A stretch of DNA of 50,872 nt from Nonomuraea lactucae (GTDB taxonomy: Bacteria; Actinomycetota; Actinomycetes; Streptosporangiales; Streptosporangiaceae): positions 1-50,872 of the forward strand of contig NZ_QNFZ01000290.1 of assembly GCF_003313395.1 (NCBI RefSeq), written 5' to 3'. A program made the position numbers and the translations under genes. This document shows, piece after piece, positions 17,739 to 26,587 of the stretch. The notes under the pieces are model-generated. The model saw only the letters and a program-made list of their open reading frames with translations. It ran no database searches and was not told the origin of the DNA. Each line of letters opens with the position of its first letter. Position 1 is the first letter of the stretch.

Positions 17739-18385
17739 ATGAAGCGACTGACCGTCTTGGTGACCGTGACCGTGATCGTGGCCGTGGTCGGTGCTCTGGC
17801 GGTCGCGTGCGTGGTGTTCGCGCCCGCCTGGATCATTGGCCATGATCTTGGAGTCGGCGGCCGGTCGTCGTTATCCGCGGGCGATCGGCTCAAGGCGGTC
17901 ACTGATGTCCGTTCGACGCTCATGCAGGGGCTGGCCACGGTTGTCGCCGTCGGCGGGGGGCGTCTATGCGCTGGAGCAGATCGCCGAGGTGGCCCCGCAC
18001 TACCGCGGTCATGTCGCAGCTCTGCTGGCCTCGTTCGTCAGGCTGCAGGCGCCGTGGCCGCCGTCGCGGCCGATGCGGGAGGTGGACGCTGAGCGGCGGC
18101 GTTACCACGGCGGGCTCCGCGATGACATCGGCGGTGCGCTGGCGGCCCTCGGCCGACGTGCGATGATCCCGTCCGGCGTCGGCATCGAGCTGGAGAAGGT
18201 CGACCTGCGCGGTGCCGATCTGGCCTGGGCAGCACCTGAGCAGGTTCTGCTTCGCCGATTCCAACCTTGACGGCGCCATCCTGGCTGGATGCGATCTGTC
18301 GGAGACGAGCTTCGCAGGGGCGAGCCTGAGGAAACGCCGACCTGACCGGCGCGGTGCTCACGGAGCCGACTTCGCCCACCCCGCA
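17739..18385 (+). pseudogene. Decayed pentapeptide-repeat membrane protein gene
   Basis: The coding potential is spread over three frames. The first part starts at ATG 17739 and has an N-terminal transmembrane helix (MKRLTVLVTV onwards, about 25 hydrophobic residues). It continues one frame later after a six-G run at 17955-17960, through VYALEQIAEV to KVDLRGADLAWA. It shifts again near 18228-18236 into NLDGAILAGCDLSETSFAGASL, and again near 18325-18335 into NADLTGAVL. The A(D/N)Lxx pattern is the pentapeptide-repeat signature. Each break needs one extra base. The intact protein would have been membrane-anchored with a short repeat domain. The first break could be a homopolymer sequencing error; three together point to a real pseudogene. 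Confidence 0.72.
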
Positions 18386-18538
18386 GCCGCCCACCCCGGA
18401 GAGGCCCGCCGCCTCCCTCGCTCCTCGGGGCCCACCCCTCCCCTGGCCGACTCGCGGCGGCTGCCCGCGGGCCTGCGGTACACCCGCACCTCCCACGCCG
18501 GTACCGTTGGACAGCGTGCGATCAGCTGAGGAGATGTG

Positions 18539-19495
18539 ATGAGCGATGTCGGGCACGTGCTCGTGCTGGCCGGGGGCCTCTCCTACGAGCGGGAGGTGTC
18601 CCTGCGCTCTGGCCGCCGCGTGAGCGAGGTGCTGCGCGCGGCGGGCATCGACGTGGAGACCCGCGACACGGACGCGTCCCTCGTGCCATCGATCCTCGCC
18701 GACCCACCGGACGCCGTCTTCGTCACCCTCCACGGAGGCGCGGGCGAGGACGGCGCGATCCGTTCAGTGCTTGAGCTGCTGAACGTGCCGTACGTGGGCG
18801 CCGACCCCGACGCCTGCCGGGCGGCCTTCGACAAACCGACCGCCAAGGCCGCCGTGCGGTCGGTCGGGCTGCCCACACCGGAGTCGGTGACGCTGCCCAA
18901 GGAGACGTTCCACGACCTCGGCGCCACCGTCGTGCTGGGGCGCATCGTGGAGCGGCTCGGCCTGCCCCTCTTCGTCAAGCCCGCCCGGGGCGGCTCCGCG
19001 CTGGGCGCCTCCATGGTTCGCACCGCCGAAGAGCTGCCCGCTGCGATGGTGGGCTGCTTCGCGTACGGTGACACGGCGCTCATCGAGCGTTACGTGGAGG
19101 GAGTCGAGGTCGCGCTCTCAGTAGTTGACTACGGCAACGGTCCGGTCGCGCTGCCCGCTGTGGAGATCGTTCCTGACGGGGGCGTCTACGACTACGCCGC
19201 CCGTTACACCGCCGGGCGCACCGAGTTCTTCGCCCCGGCCCGCCTCTCCCCCGAGGCCGCGGCCGCCTGCGCGGAAGCCGCCGTGACGGCCCACACCGCG
19301 CTGGGCCTGCGCGACATCTCCCGCACCGACCTCATCGTCGATGCCGCCGACCAACCGCACTTCCTGGAGGTGAACGTGGCTCCCGGCATGACGGAGACGA
19401 GCCTGTTCCCGATGGCTGTGGAGGCGGCGGGTCAGGATCTCGGCGACCTCTGCCGCACCCTCCTCCGCAACGTCGCCAACCGCGCCACCCGCTAG
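18539..19495 (+). CDS. D-alanine--D-alanine ligase family protein
   Basis: 318-residue ATP-grasp enzyme. Visible blocks are the N-terminal LAGGLSYEREVSLRSG loop, HGGAGEDG, the ATP-binding VKPARGGSALGAS, the omega-loop VYDYAARY (the Tyr linked to D-Ala-D-Ala rather than D-Ala-D-lactate specificity is kept) and the metal-binding FLEVNVAPGMTETSLFP. The predicted reaction is ATP-dependent joining of two D-alanines for peptidoglycan precursors. It is somewhat shorter than typical Ddl, so it may be a second ligase or act on another dipeptide. ATG 18539 has GAGGAG 5 nt upstream; the GTG one codon earlier is less well spaced. Confidence 0.82.
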   Translation: MSDVGHVLVLAGGLSYEREVSLRSGRRVSEVLRAAGIDVETRDTDASLVPSILADPPDAVFVTLHGGAGEDGAIRSVLELLNVPYVGADPDACRAAFDKPTAKAAVRSVGLPTPESVTLPKETFHDLGATVVLGRIVERLGLPLFVKPARGGSALGASMVRTAEELPAAMVGCFAYGDTALIERYVEGVEVALSVVDYGNGPVALPAVEIVPDGGVYDYAARYTAGRTEFFAPARLSPEAAAACAEAAVTAHTALGLRDISRTDLIVDAADQPHFLEVNVAPGMTETSLFPMAVEAAGQDLGDLCRTLLRNVANRATR

Positions 19496-19778
19496 CCCCG
19501 GCCCCTGGAAGACACGCAGCCGCATCGCGCAGGTAGCGCCCGGCCCGGGAGCCATGCCACTCTCCCGGGCGTCCCGACTGACCGGGATGTCCCATGGACC
19601 ACGCCGACGGCCCGAACCCCGAACTGACCCGGACAGCCCCACCACGCCCACAAGCCCACAGCCGGTGCCCGGGACTGACCAGGACGGACGACCCTGCGCC
19701 CCGAGCTCACGGCCACCCCCACCAGGAACCAGCCACCTCCCATGCGCGCACCACCCCAGCTCCCGGGTGGGTTGTAAG

Positions 19779-19784
19779 TAGCCT
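19779..19784 (+). promoter_or_regulatory. Possible -10 element for a leaderless mRNA
   Basis: TAGCCT lies 6 nt before GTG 19791, and no Shine-Dalgarno precedes that start. The preceding 295-bp gap (19496-19790) shows no gene or notable structure. Confidence 0.4.
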
Positions 19785-19790
19785 TGCGGT

Positions 19791-20837
19791 GTGCCGATCG
19801 ATTCGACCTATCCCAAGAGCTTCGCCAGCGACAACCACGCGGGCGTCCATCCGGCCATCCTCGAAGCCATCGCGGCGGCGAACGACGGCGACGCCCCCGC
19901 CTACGGCGACGACCGCTGGACCGCTGCCTTCGAGCGCCGGACCAAGGAGGTCTTCGGTGACAGGGCGGAGGGGTTCGTCGTGCTCAACGGCGCCGGAGCC
20001 AACATGGTCGGGCTGGCCCTGATGCTGGGTCGGTACGACTCTGTCATCTGTGCCGACAGCGCCCACATCGCGACGCACGAGACCGGTGCGGCCGAGCGAC
20101 TCCTGGGCGTGAAGCTCGTCACGGTTCCCACACCGGACGGCAAGCTGCGCCCGAACGACATCACCAGCCGCCTGGACGCCATTGGCACGCACCATGAGCC
20201 TCAGCCGCGCGTCGTCTCCGTCTCGCAGGTCACCGAGTTCGGCACTTGCTACTCCCCCGCCGAACTGGCGGAGCTCGCCGAAGTGGCCCACCGCTCGGGA
20301 ATGCGCCTCCACGTCGACGGGGCCAGGCTGGCCAACGCCGCCGCGTACCTCGACTGCGACCTCCGGGCGATCACCACGGAGGCCGGGGTGGACGTCTTCA
20401 GCTTCGGCGGCACCAAGAACGGCGCCCTGGCCGCCGAGGCGGTGGTCGTCCTCGACGACACCCTCCTGCACGCCGTTCCGTTCCTGCGCCGACAGTCCCT
20501 TCAGCTCGCCTCCAAGATGCGGTTCGTCGCGGCACAGCTCTGCGCGCTTCTGACCGACGACCTCTGGCGCCACAACGCCGCCCACGCCAACCAGATGGCC
20601 AGGCGCCTCGCCGCCGGCGCCGCCGAGATGGCCGGGGTACGGGTCGTCCACCCCGTCGAGTCGAATGCCGTCTTCGCCGTCCTACCGGAGCCTGTCGTCG
20701 CGGCCCTGAAGCAGCGCTATCTCTTCGAATACTGGGACAGGACAGCCGGACTCGTCCGTTGGATGACCGCGTACGACACGACGCCGGATCACGTGGACGA
20801 CTTCCTCGACGACCTCCGCAAGGCTCTCATGCCCTAA
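19791..20837 (+). CDS. Low-specificity L-threonine aldolase (beta-eliminating lyase family)
   Basis: 348-residue PLP enzyme of fold type I, predicted to cleave L-threonine or allo-threonine to glycine and acetaldehyde. The N-terminus has the family stretch SFASDNHAGVHPAILEAI; LHVDGARLANAA supplies the PLP-ring Asp, and Lys209 in SFGGTKNG is the Schiff-base lysine. Length fits the family. The start codon abuts a -10-like TAGCCT, so translation is probably leaderless. The gene ends 10 bp before the first parS site of the partition locus. Confidence 0.9.
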   Translation: MPIDSTYPKSFASDNHAGVHPAILEAIAAANDGDAPAYGDDRWTAAFERRTKEVFGDRAEGFVVLNGAGANMVGLALMLGRYDSVICADSAHIATHETGAAERLLGVKLVTVPTPDGKLRPNDITSRLDAIGTHHEPQPRVVSVSQVTEFGTCYSPAELAELAEVAHRSGMRLHVDGARLANAAAYLDCDLRAITTEAGVDVFSFGGTKNGALAAEAVVVLDDTLLHAVPFLRRQSLQLASKMRFVAAQLCALLTDDLWRHNAAHANQMARRLAAGAAEMAGVRVVHPVESNAVFAVLPEPVVAALKQRYLFEYWDRTAGLVRWMTAYDTTPDHVDDFLDDLRKALMP

Positions 20838-20840
20838 GCC

Positions 20841-20870
20841 GCGCCCATGTTTCACGTGAAACATGGGCGC
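20841..20870. promoter_or_regulatory. parS site 1 inside a 30-bp perfect palindrome
   Basis: TGTTTCACGTGAAACA (20848-20863) is a perfect ParB-binding centromere site. Here the symmetry extends 7 bp further on each side, giving a 30-bp palindrome. Confidence 0.95.
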
Positions 20871-20893
20871 CGTGGGGCGAGCGAGCCAACATG

Positions 20894-20907
20894 GTTTCAC
20901 GTGAAAC
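20894..20907. promoter_or_regulatory. parS site 2
   Basis: Perfect 14-bp core GTTTCACGTGAAAC. Confidence 0.95.
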
Positions 20908-20944
20908 ACGGCATCGGCTCACCTGCTGTCAGCGTGCCGGAGAT

Positions 20945-20958
20945 GTTTCACGTGAAAA
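20945..20958. promoter_or_regulatory. parS site 3 (one mismatch)
   Basis: GTTTCACGTGAAAA: the last base of the 14-bp core is A instead of C. Probably a weaker site. Confidence 0.8.
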
Positions 20959-21000
20959 CAAGGCGAGAGTCATGGGCGTGCGCCTGATCCGTAGGATCCA

Positions 21001-21016
21001 TGTTTCACGTGAAACA
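21001..21016. promoter_or_regulatory. parS site 4
   Basis: Perfect TGTTTCACGTGAAACA, 38 bp from the parB stop codon. Confidence 0.95.
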
Positions 21017-21053
21017 CGACGAGCGAGTGCTGCGCTCCCGGAACGCGTCCCGA

Positions 21054-22013
21054 TCAGTCTGTGGCTTCTCGCATGGCGCGGGCAGCCTCGGGGGCCATGG
21101 TGCCGATGATGCGCTCAAGGTCGTCGATCGTGGCGAACTCCACCACGATCCGCCCCTTGCGCCGCCCGAGGTCCACCTTGACCTTGGTCTCGAAGTGATC
21201 GGACAGTCGATCCGCCAGGTGGGTGAGGCCGGGGGCGGTGGGCCTGACGGGGCGGCGCTCACGCGGAGGCTTCTGCGCCGCCTGAGCGCTGCCCATGGAG
21301 ACGATCTCCTCGACCGCCCGCACGGAGAGGAGCTCGGCGATGACCCGCTTCGCCAGCTGGATCTGCTCCTCAGGGCTTTCGAGCCTGAGAATGGCGCGGG
21401 CATGACCCGCGCTGATGGTACCGGCGGCGACGGAGAGCTGGACTTCGGGCGGGAGGTTGAGCAGGCGCAGCGTGTTGGTGATGTGAGAACGGGAGCGACC
21501 GACCTTCTGCGCCAGTTGCTCGTGCGTGGCCCGGAAGTCGTCGAGCAGCTGCTGGTAGGCGGCCGCCTCCTCCAGCGGATTGAGCTGCTCGCGCTGGAGG
21601 TTCTCGATGAGGGCGTCACGGAGGAGATCGTCGTCCTGGGTGTTGCGAACGATCGCCGGGACCGGGTCGAGCCCTACGAGCTTGCAGGCCCGCCAGCGCC
21701 GCTCCCCCATGATCAGCTCGTACTGGCCGCCTCCCACCGAACGCACCACGATCGGCTGCAGGAGCCCCACCTCGCGGATGGACGCGGCGAGCTCGTCGAG
21801 GCGCTCCTCGTCGAAGACGTCACGCGGCTGGCGCGGGTTCGGCACGATGGCGCTGAGGGTGACCTCCTTGAAGTACGCCCCGGCGATCGGCATGGGACCG
21901 GTCTCCGCCGCCGAACCGTTGGCGGGGGCCACCGTCCCCGTGCCGTCAACGATGGGACCGGTCGGGATGAGCGCCCCGAGCCCCTTGCCCAATCCCCGCC
22001 GCTGCTGACTCAC
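21054..22013 (-). CDS. parB: Chromosome-partitioning protein ParB
   Basis: 319-residue CTP-dependent clamp that loads at parS and spreads on DNA to form the segregation complex. The N-terminus begins [16 protein letters not shown], the ParA-interacting end. The CTP-binding [13 protein letters not shown] block and [19 protein letters not shown] follow, then the helix-turn-helix [20 protein letters not shown] that reads parS, and a C-terminal dimerisation domain. I chose GTG 22013, with a GAGGGAGA Shine-Dalgarno 6 nt upstream and the expected N-terminus, although the frame stays open to 22097. Four parS sites lie just past its 3' end. Unusually, parA is not adjacent: an ECF42/YCII pair and two repeat arrays lie between them. 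Confidence 0.96.
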   Translation of the reverse strand: MSQQRRGLGKGLGALIPTGPIVDGTGTVAPANGSAAETGPMPIAGAYFKEVTLSAIVPNPRQPRDVFDEERLDELAASIREVGLLQPIVVRSVGGGQYELIMGERRWRACKLVGLDPVPAIVRNTQDDDLLRDALIENLQREQLNPLEEAAAYQQLLDDFRATHEQLAQKVGRSRSHITNTLRLLNLPPEVQLSVAAGTISAGHARAILRLESPEEQIQLAKRVIAELLSVRAVEEIVSMGSAQAAQKPPRERRPVRPTAPGLTHLADRLSDHFETKVKVDLGRRKGRIVVEFATIDDLERIIGTMAPEAARAMREATD

Positions 22014-22972
22014 TGCGTCTCCCTCATCCACCCGGTAGATTCCGGTCACTCCAGGAGAGGTTACCGTCGTCGACGCAACCGGGTGCCTCCTCGCCACACG
22101 CGCTTGTGTCGGATTTACACCACCACGGCGTACACACCCTTCGCGCCACCGCTCCGTACTGAGACGACCCCGCCCTCACCAGACACAGCCGAATGGACCC
22201 TCCCGGAAGACCGACCCCAGGAGCCGGGCCTCGGCAGGCCGGGCGCACGAGACCCGCCCCCGGAAGAGCCGCCCTCCGGCAGGCCGGGCTCCGGCAGACC
22301 GACCCCGGAAGACCCACACCAGGAGTCCCACACCAGGAGGACCGGCCCAGGAGGAGCGGCCCAGGAGGACCGGCCCAGGAGGAGCGGCCCAGGAGGACCG
22401 GCCCAGAAAACCGGGGCGCAGGAGAACTGACCCCGGAAGAGCCGCCCTCCGGCAAGCCTGGCTCCGGCAGACCCGCCCGAGGAGACCCACCCCAAGAGAA
22501 CCGGCCCGGAAGACCCACACCAGGAGAACCGGCCCAGGAGACCCACACCAGGAGACCCACACCAGGAGACCCAGGCCCAGGAAGACCCGCCCGAGGAGAC
22601 CGGGCGCAGGAGACCCTGCCTGAAGTGTGAACGGACATGAGGAACTCCGGGTGGATGGACATGGACATCCTGTTTCGCGGACAGCCGTTCTCCAGGTACA
22701 CGGCCATGCGGTCCTCGGTCCTTCGGACATCGGGGATGCCGACCTTGCGACAAGGGGGCTGCAGCGACCGGGGCCTCACGATCGCCTAGGGGTGACCGGC
22801 GTACGGCGATGGCTGGGGCGATCGGCGCCGCAGGGCCCCTTCGCCGGTCAGGTTGCGATCCGCCCTGGTCAGGACGGTTCCACTTGGAACTGACCAAGAG
22901 CAACGGCGTCAGTCCGATCCGGGCGGAGCATCGGCTGACTGACGCACCGCCCGGAACGGAGACATGCCGCAG
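22014..22972. other. Intergenic region between parB and the ECF42 gene
   Basis: Contains the 14-bp minisatellite array (about 22200-22620). The flanks (22014-22200, 22620-22972) show no gene or RNA; the upstream side should hold the parB promoter. Long open frames across the array are products of its low-complexity composition. Confidence 0.6.
22200..22620. repeat. 14-bp minisatellite array A
   Basis: The best-preserved block is 22335-22404: five 14-bp units alternating AGGAGGACCGGCCC and AGGAGGAGCGGCCC. Further right the period continues with ACACCAGGAGACCC units, and at 22602-22615 with GGGCGCAGGAGACC, which is the exact unit of array B near parA. The 14-bp period does not preserve a reading frame. 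Confidence 0.9.
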
Positions 22973-24235
22973 TCATCGGTCGGAGGCGAGCTCCTGGCGG
23001 CGGCGCTGCAGGAAGGCGCGCTCGGCCGCGTTCTGCGTGCGGGCCGTCGCCGCCTCGTAGGCCCGTGCCGCCTCAGCGCCGCGGCCCAGGCGGCGCAGCA
23101 GGTCGGCGCGGATGGCGTGGTACAGGTGGTAGCGGTCCATGGCCCGATCCACGGCCCGGTCCGAGACCAGGGCGTCGACCAGGGGCAGCGCCGCCTGCGG
23201 CCCGTCGACCTCGGCGACGGCGACCGCGCGGTTGAGCGCCACGACAGGGCTCGGATCCAGGGTCAGGAGGAGGTCGTACAGCTGCAGGATCTGCCGCCAG
23301 TCGGTGGCGGCGGCGTCCGGGGCGGCGCTGTGGACGGCGTTGATCGCCGCCTGGACCTGGTACGGGCCGGGGCGGCCGCGCCGCAGGCATGCCCGCACCA
23401 GGGCCTGGCCCTCGGCGATCAGGCCATGGTCCCAGCGGGCGCGGTCCTGGTCTCCCAGCGGCACCAGGCCGCCGTCCGGCCCGGTACGGGCGGCCCGCCG
23501 CGACTCGATGAGTAGCAGGAGCGCCAGCAGCCCCAGGACCTCCGGCTCGTCGGGCATGAGCTCGGCCAGCAGCCGAGCCAGGCGGATCGCCTCGGCGCAC
23601 AGGTCCTCGCGGCCCAGCCGCTCGCCAGAGCTGGCCGTGTGGCCCTCGGTGAAGATCAGGTAGACCACGGCCAGCACAGACCGCAGACGGTCCGGCAGGT
23701 CGGCCTCGCGCGGGACGCGGTAGGGGATCGAGGCGTCGCGGATCTTGTTCTTGGCCCGGACCAGCCGCTGGGCCATCGTCGGCTCGGGCACCAGGAACGC
23801 GTGCGCGATCTGCGCCGTGGTGAGCCCGCCCAGCAACCGCAGCGTCAGCGCGACGCGGGCAGCGGGGGCCAGCGCCGGATGGCAGCAGGTGAACAGCAGG
23901 CGCAACCGGTCGTCACGCACGGGACCCTCCTCGGCCGGTTCGTCGCGCGTGTGCAGCAGGACGGCCTGGGCGTACCGGTCCGCCCGCGAGGCCTCCCGCC
24001 GGTGACCGTCGACGGCCCGGTTGACGGCCGTGGTGATGATCCAGCCCGCCGGGCTCGGCGGCGGTCCTTGGGCCGGCCAGTGCCGCAGCGCCGCGGCGAA
24101 CGCCTCCTGGACCGCCTCCTCGGCGGCGTCGATGTCACCGAAGCGGCGGACCAGAACGGCGACGGCACGGCCGTACTCCTCACGGAAGACGCGCTCGATC
24201 TCCGCGGCGGACAGGTCCGGTACGGCGGGTGTCAT
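22973..24235 (-). CDS. ECF42-type RNA polymerase sigma factor with C-terminal TPR-like domain
   Basis: 420-residue sigma factor. Region 2 (about residues 12-80) has the [16 protein letters not shown] helix; region 4 (about 110-165) ends in an [15 protein letters not shown] recognition helix. A long helical C-terminal extension (about 190-420) contains [10 protein letters not shown] and repeat-like helices typical of the ECF42 group, where that extension is needed for activity. There is no anti-sigma gene; the neighbour is a YCII/DGPF-type protein, the usual ECF42 partner. I take ATG 24235; the frame is open to TTG 24301. Neither start has a strong Shine-Dalgarno. Confidence 0.9.
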   Translation of the reverse strand: MTPAVPDLSAAEIERVFREEYGRAVAVLVRRFGDIDAAEEAVQEAFAAALRHWPAQGPPPSPAGWIITTAVNRAVDGHRREASRADRYAQAVLLHTRDEPAEEGPVRDDRLRLLFTCCHPALAPAARVALTLRLLGGLTTAQIAHAFLVPEPTMAQRLVRAKNKIRDASIPYRVPREADLPDRLRSVLAVVYLIFTEGHTASSGERLGREDLCAEAIRLARLLAELMPDEPEVLGLLALLLLIESRRAARTGPDGGLVPLGDQDRARWDHGLIAEGQALVRACLRRGRPGPYQVQAAINAVHSAAPDAAATDWRQILQLYDLLLTLDPSPVVALNRAVAVAEVDGPQAALPLVDALVSDRAVDRAMDRYHLYHAIRADLLRRLGRGAEAARAYEAATARTQNAAERAFLQRRRQELASDR

Positions 24236-24319
24236 CGCGGCCCCCGCCGGTGCAGCGCCGGCAGCCGCGGCCGACGGCGGCCCGGGAAGACGGCTTCGCA
24301 ACGGATGTACATGTGACCC

Positions 24320-24682
24320 CTACGGCAGGTGGTCACCCGGCTCGCCCTGGAACGGACGCACCTCCACCGGGAGCGTGGTCGCCCGGGCGAGCTTGCGTCC
24401 CCATTCCAGCGCGGCGTCCAGATCGGGGGCCGCGATTACGGACAGGCCGCCGACGTGCTCCTTGCCCTCGGCGTACGGACCGTCGGTGATGAGCACCTCC
24501 TCGTCGCGGACCCGCACCACGGTGGCCGTGCCCGGGTCGTGCAGCCCTCCGGCGAAGACCCACGCGCCGGCGGCCCGGAGTGCGTCGTTGAAGGCTTTCA
24601 CGTCCCGCATGATCGGCTCCAGGACCTCAGGCGCGGGCGAGCCGCCGTCGGGCTGCTGGATGCTGAGCAGGTAGTGCTTCAT
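24320..24682 (-). CDS. YCII/DGPF-domain protein, partner of the ECF42 sigma factor
   Basis: 120-residue protein with the YCII-related (DGPF) fold: it starts MKHYLLSIQQPDG and carries ITDGPYAEGKEHVGG, a DGPY variant of the DGPF motif. Such proteins are encoded next to ECF42 sigma factors and are often in their regulon; the biochemical role is unknown. ATG 24682 has AAGGAGG 8 nt upstream. The sigma gene follows 84 bp downstream on the same strand, so they probably form a unit. Confidence 0.88.
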   Translation of the reverse strand: MKHYLLSIQQPDGGSPAPEVLEPIMRDVKAFNDALRAAGAWVFAGGLHDPGTATVVRVRDEEVLITDGPYAEGKEHVGGLSVIAAPDLDAALEWGRKLARATTLPVEVRPFQGEPGDHLP

Positions 24683-25517
24683 CTTCCTGGCCTCCTTGAT
24701 GAGCCGGACGTCGCGGCCGGCATTCACCGGCCTCTCACCACCTACACGAACGGCCTCCCCCTGGATCGACAAAGGTACGCCGTAAAAGTCGGCGGGTCGT
24801 GATCAAACGCGGACGCCGTGCGTCCTGGCGGCCAGGCGCACGAGCCTCCCGGCATCGCGTCTCGGGGGGAGGGGGCTGCGGGACGACATCGAGTTCCCCG
24901 AGATCAACAACGGCATCGGGTGGGTCCGAGGCAGGCCGTCCAGGTGGAGCCGACCCAAGCCGTCATAACCACCGCCCACCAGGATTTCTCATGACCAGCC
25001 ACCTGGAATCGCGTGGCCACCCACCTGCCACATGGTGTCCGCTGACCAGGACTTCCTGGTGGCCGCCTACACAGAAGACCGGGCGCAGGAGACCGGGCGC
25101 AGAAGACCGGACGCACGAGACCGGGCGCAGGAGACCGGACGCAGGAGACCCTGGCAGAAGACCAGCATCAGGCAAGCCCATAAGAGCGGGCCGAGGAAGC
25201 GGCCCAGAGATCCGCCCGAGGAGATCCGCCCGAGGAGATCCGCCCGACCAGACGGCCTCAGTAGCCCCGGCCCCGGGAGACGGCGGATCCAGGAGAAGCA
25301 GACCTCGCGGCCGTACAGCGGCGACCACGCAGACCCTCCCGGGCCAGGAGCACGCCAGGCGGCAGCCGGTGCGGGCTCCCCCAGGTGCCACACGCGCGAC
25401 GGTCGCAGGTGGACGGAGGCGTGTTGCCCGGAGCCACAGGCGTGTTCGCCGGCCGCGGGAGGAACGGTTCCAGGCCAGGCGAGAGAGGCGGAGACCGGGC
25501 GGGCGAAGGATCAGGGG
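24683..25517. other. Intergenic region between the YCII gene and parA
   Basis: Contains minisatellite array B (25067-25164) and two to three further 14-bp units of the form CGCCCGAGGAGATC near 25213-25245. Nothing else gene-like was found in the 835 bp. Confidence 0.6.
25067..25164. repeat. 14-bp minisatellite array B
   Basis: Seven 14-bp units. The five at 25081-25150 are variants of GGGCGCAGGAGACC, and two are exact. The same unit occurs in array A at 22602-22615. Confidence 0.92.
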
Positions 25518-26441
25518 TCAGACGAGGGCGCGGTGGGCGATCTCGCGGGCCGCGTCCATGTAGGCCATCGCCCCGCTGGAGCCCGGGTCGTACGTCATGA
25601 CCGACTGGCCGTAACTGGGCGCCTCCGACAGGCGGACGCTGCGCGGGATGACCGTGTTCAGCACCGTGTCACCGAAGTGCGCCCGAACCTCCTCGGCCAC
25701 CTGCGACGCAAGTCGGGTGCGGCCGTCGTACATGGTGAGGACGATGGTGGACAGGCGGAGCGTCGGGTTCAGGTGGGCCTTGATGAGGTCGACGTTGCGC
25801 AGCAGCTGGCCCAGGCCTTCCAGGGCGTAGTACTCGCACTGGATGGGGATCATGACCTCGTCCGCGGCGACCAGGGCGTTCACGGTGAGCAGGCCCAGTG
25901 ACGGCGGGCAGTCGATGATGATGTAGTCGAGGTCGAGTGCGCTGTAGGCGTTGAGCGCTCGGCGCAGGCGGGCTTCGCGGGCCACCAGCGACACGAGCTC
26001 GATCTCGGCCCCGGCGAGGTCGATCGTGGCGGGAGCACAGTAGAGCCCCGGCATGTCGGGCACCTGCTTCACGATGTCGGCCATGGGCAGATCATCGACG
26101 AGCACCTGATAGACGTCCGGGACATCACCGCGATGCTCCGTGGCCAGCGCCGTGGACGCGTTGCCCTGGGGGTCCAGGTCGACTACGAGCACTCGCTGGC
26201 CGTTCATGGACAGCGCCGCCGCGATGTTCACAGAGGTCGTGGTCTTGCCCACACCACCCTTCTGGTTGGCCACCGCGATCACTCTGCACTTGGACGGCCT
26301 CGGCCAGGCACCCTCGCCACCACCGGACGTCTCCCCCTGCTGGGTGGCTGTCTGAGTCGCAGATGTTTCACGTGAAACCACGGAGCTGAGTGCCTCTCGT
26401 ACCAAGGGTGAATCGCCGGGGTTCAGTGGGGTCTGGGTCAC
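25518..26441 (-). CDS. parA: Chromosome-partitioning ATPase ParA
   Basis: 307-residue Walker-type ATPase that moves ParB-parS complexes. The deviant Walker A motif KGGVGKTT is at residues 61-68, VVDLDPQGNAS follows, and YIIIDCPPSLGLLTVNAL is the Walker B region. The N-terminal 50 residues are low-complexity, and residues 22-26 (VSRET) are encoded by a perfect parS site. I chose GTG 26441, with AAGGA 8 nt upstream; ATG 26450 in the same frame would place that Shine-Dalgarno at the start codon, and the frame continues to 26591 without support. It is separated from parB by about 3.5 kb. Confidence 0.95.
   Translation of the reverse strand: MTQTPLNPGDSPLVREALSSVVSRETSATQTATQQGETSGGGEGAWPRPSKCRVIAVANQKGGVGKTTTSVNIAAALSMNGQRVLVVDLDPQGNASTALATEHRGDVPDVYQVLVDDLPMADIVKQVPDMPGLYCAPATIDLAGAEIELVSLVAREARLRRALNAYSALDLDYIIIDCPPSLGLLTVNALVAADEVMIPIQCEYYALEGLGQLLRNVDLIKAHLNPTLRLSTIVLTMYDGRTRLASQVAEEVRAHFGDTVLNTVIPRSVRLSEAPSYGQSVMTYDPGSSGAMAYMDAAREIAHRALV
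26365..26378. promoter_or_regulatory. parS site 5, inside the parA coding region
   Basis: Perfect core GTTTCACGTGAAAC, translated as part of the VSRET segment near the ParA N-terminus. Confidence 0.93.
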
Positions 26442-26587
26442 GATGGCCATCCTTTCAACCAGAGGCATGCCGGTGCCGGGAATTCGCTGTCGCGACACGC
26501 CCATTTCGGGCCAGCCAACCCCCGAGGGACTCTCGGACAGAGGCCCGTCAGGCCAGCCGAGACCGCATGACGCGACTGGCACAACCG

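Noticed and set aside
22115-22903. Long open frames on both strands across the parB-ECF42 gap
   Set aside because: They run through the 14-bp repeat array, whose period is out of frame with coding. Their products are Gly/Pro/Arg/Trp-rich shadows without a ribosome-binding site.
25067-25164. Possible CRISPR array
   Set aside because: The 14-bp units are directly adjacent with no unique spacers, and no cas genes are present.
24799-25563. Plus-strand open frame between the YCII gene and parA
   Set aside because: Low-complexity Arg/Pro product over repeat array B that ends inside parA on the opposite strand. No start signal.
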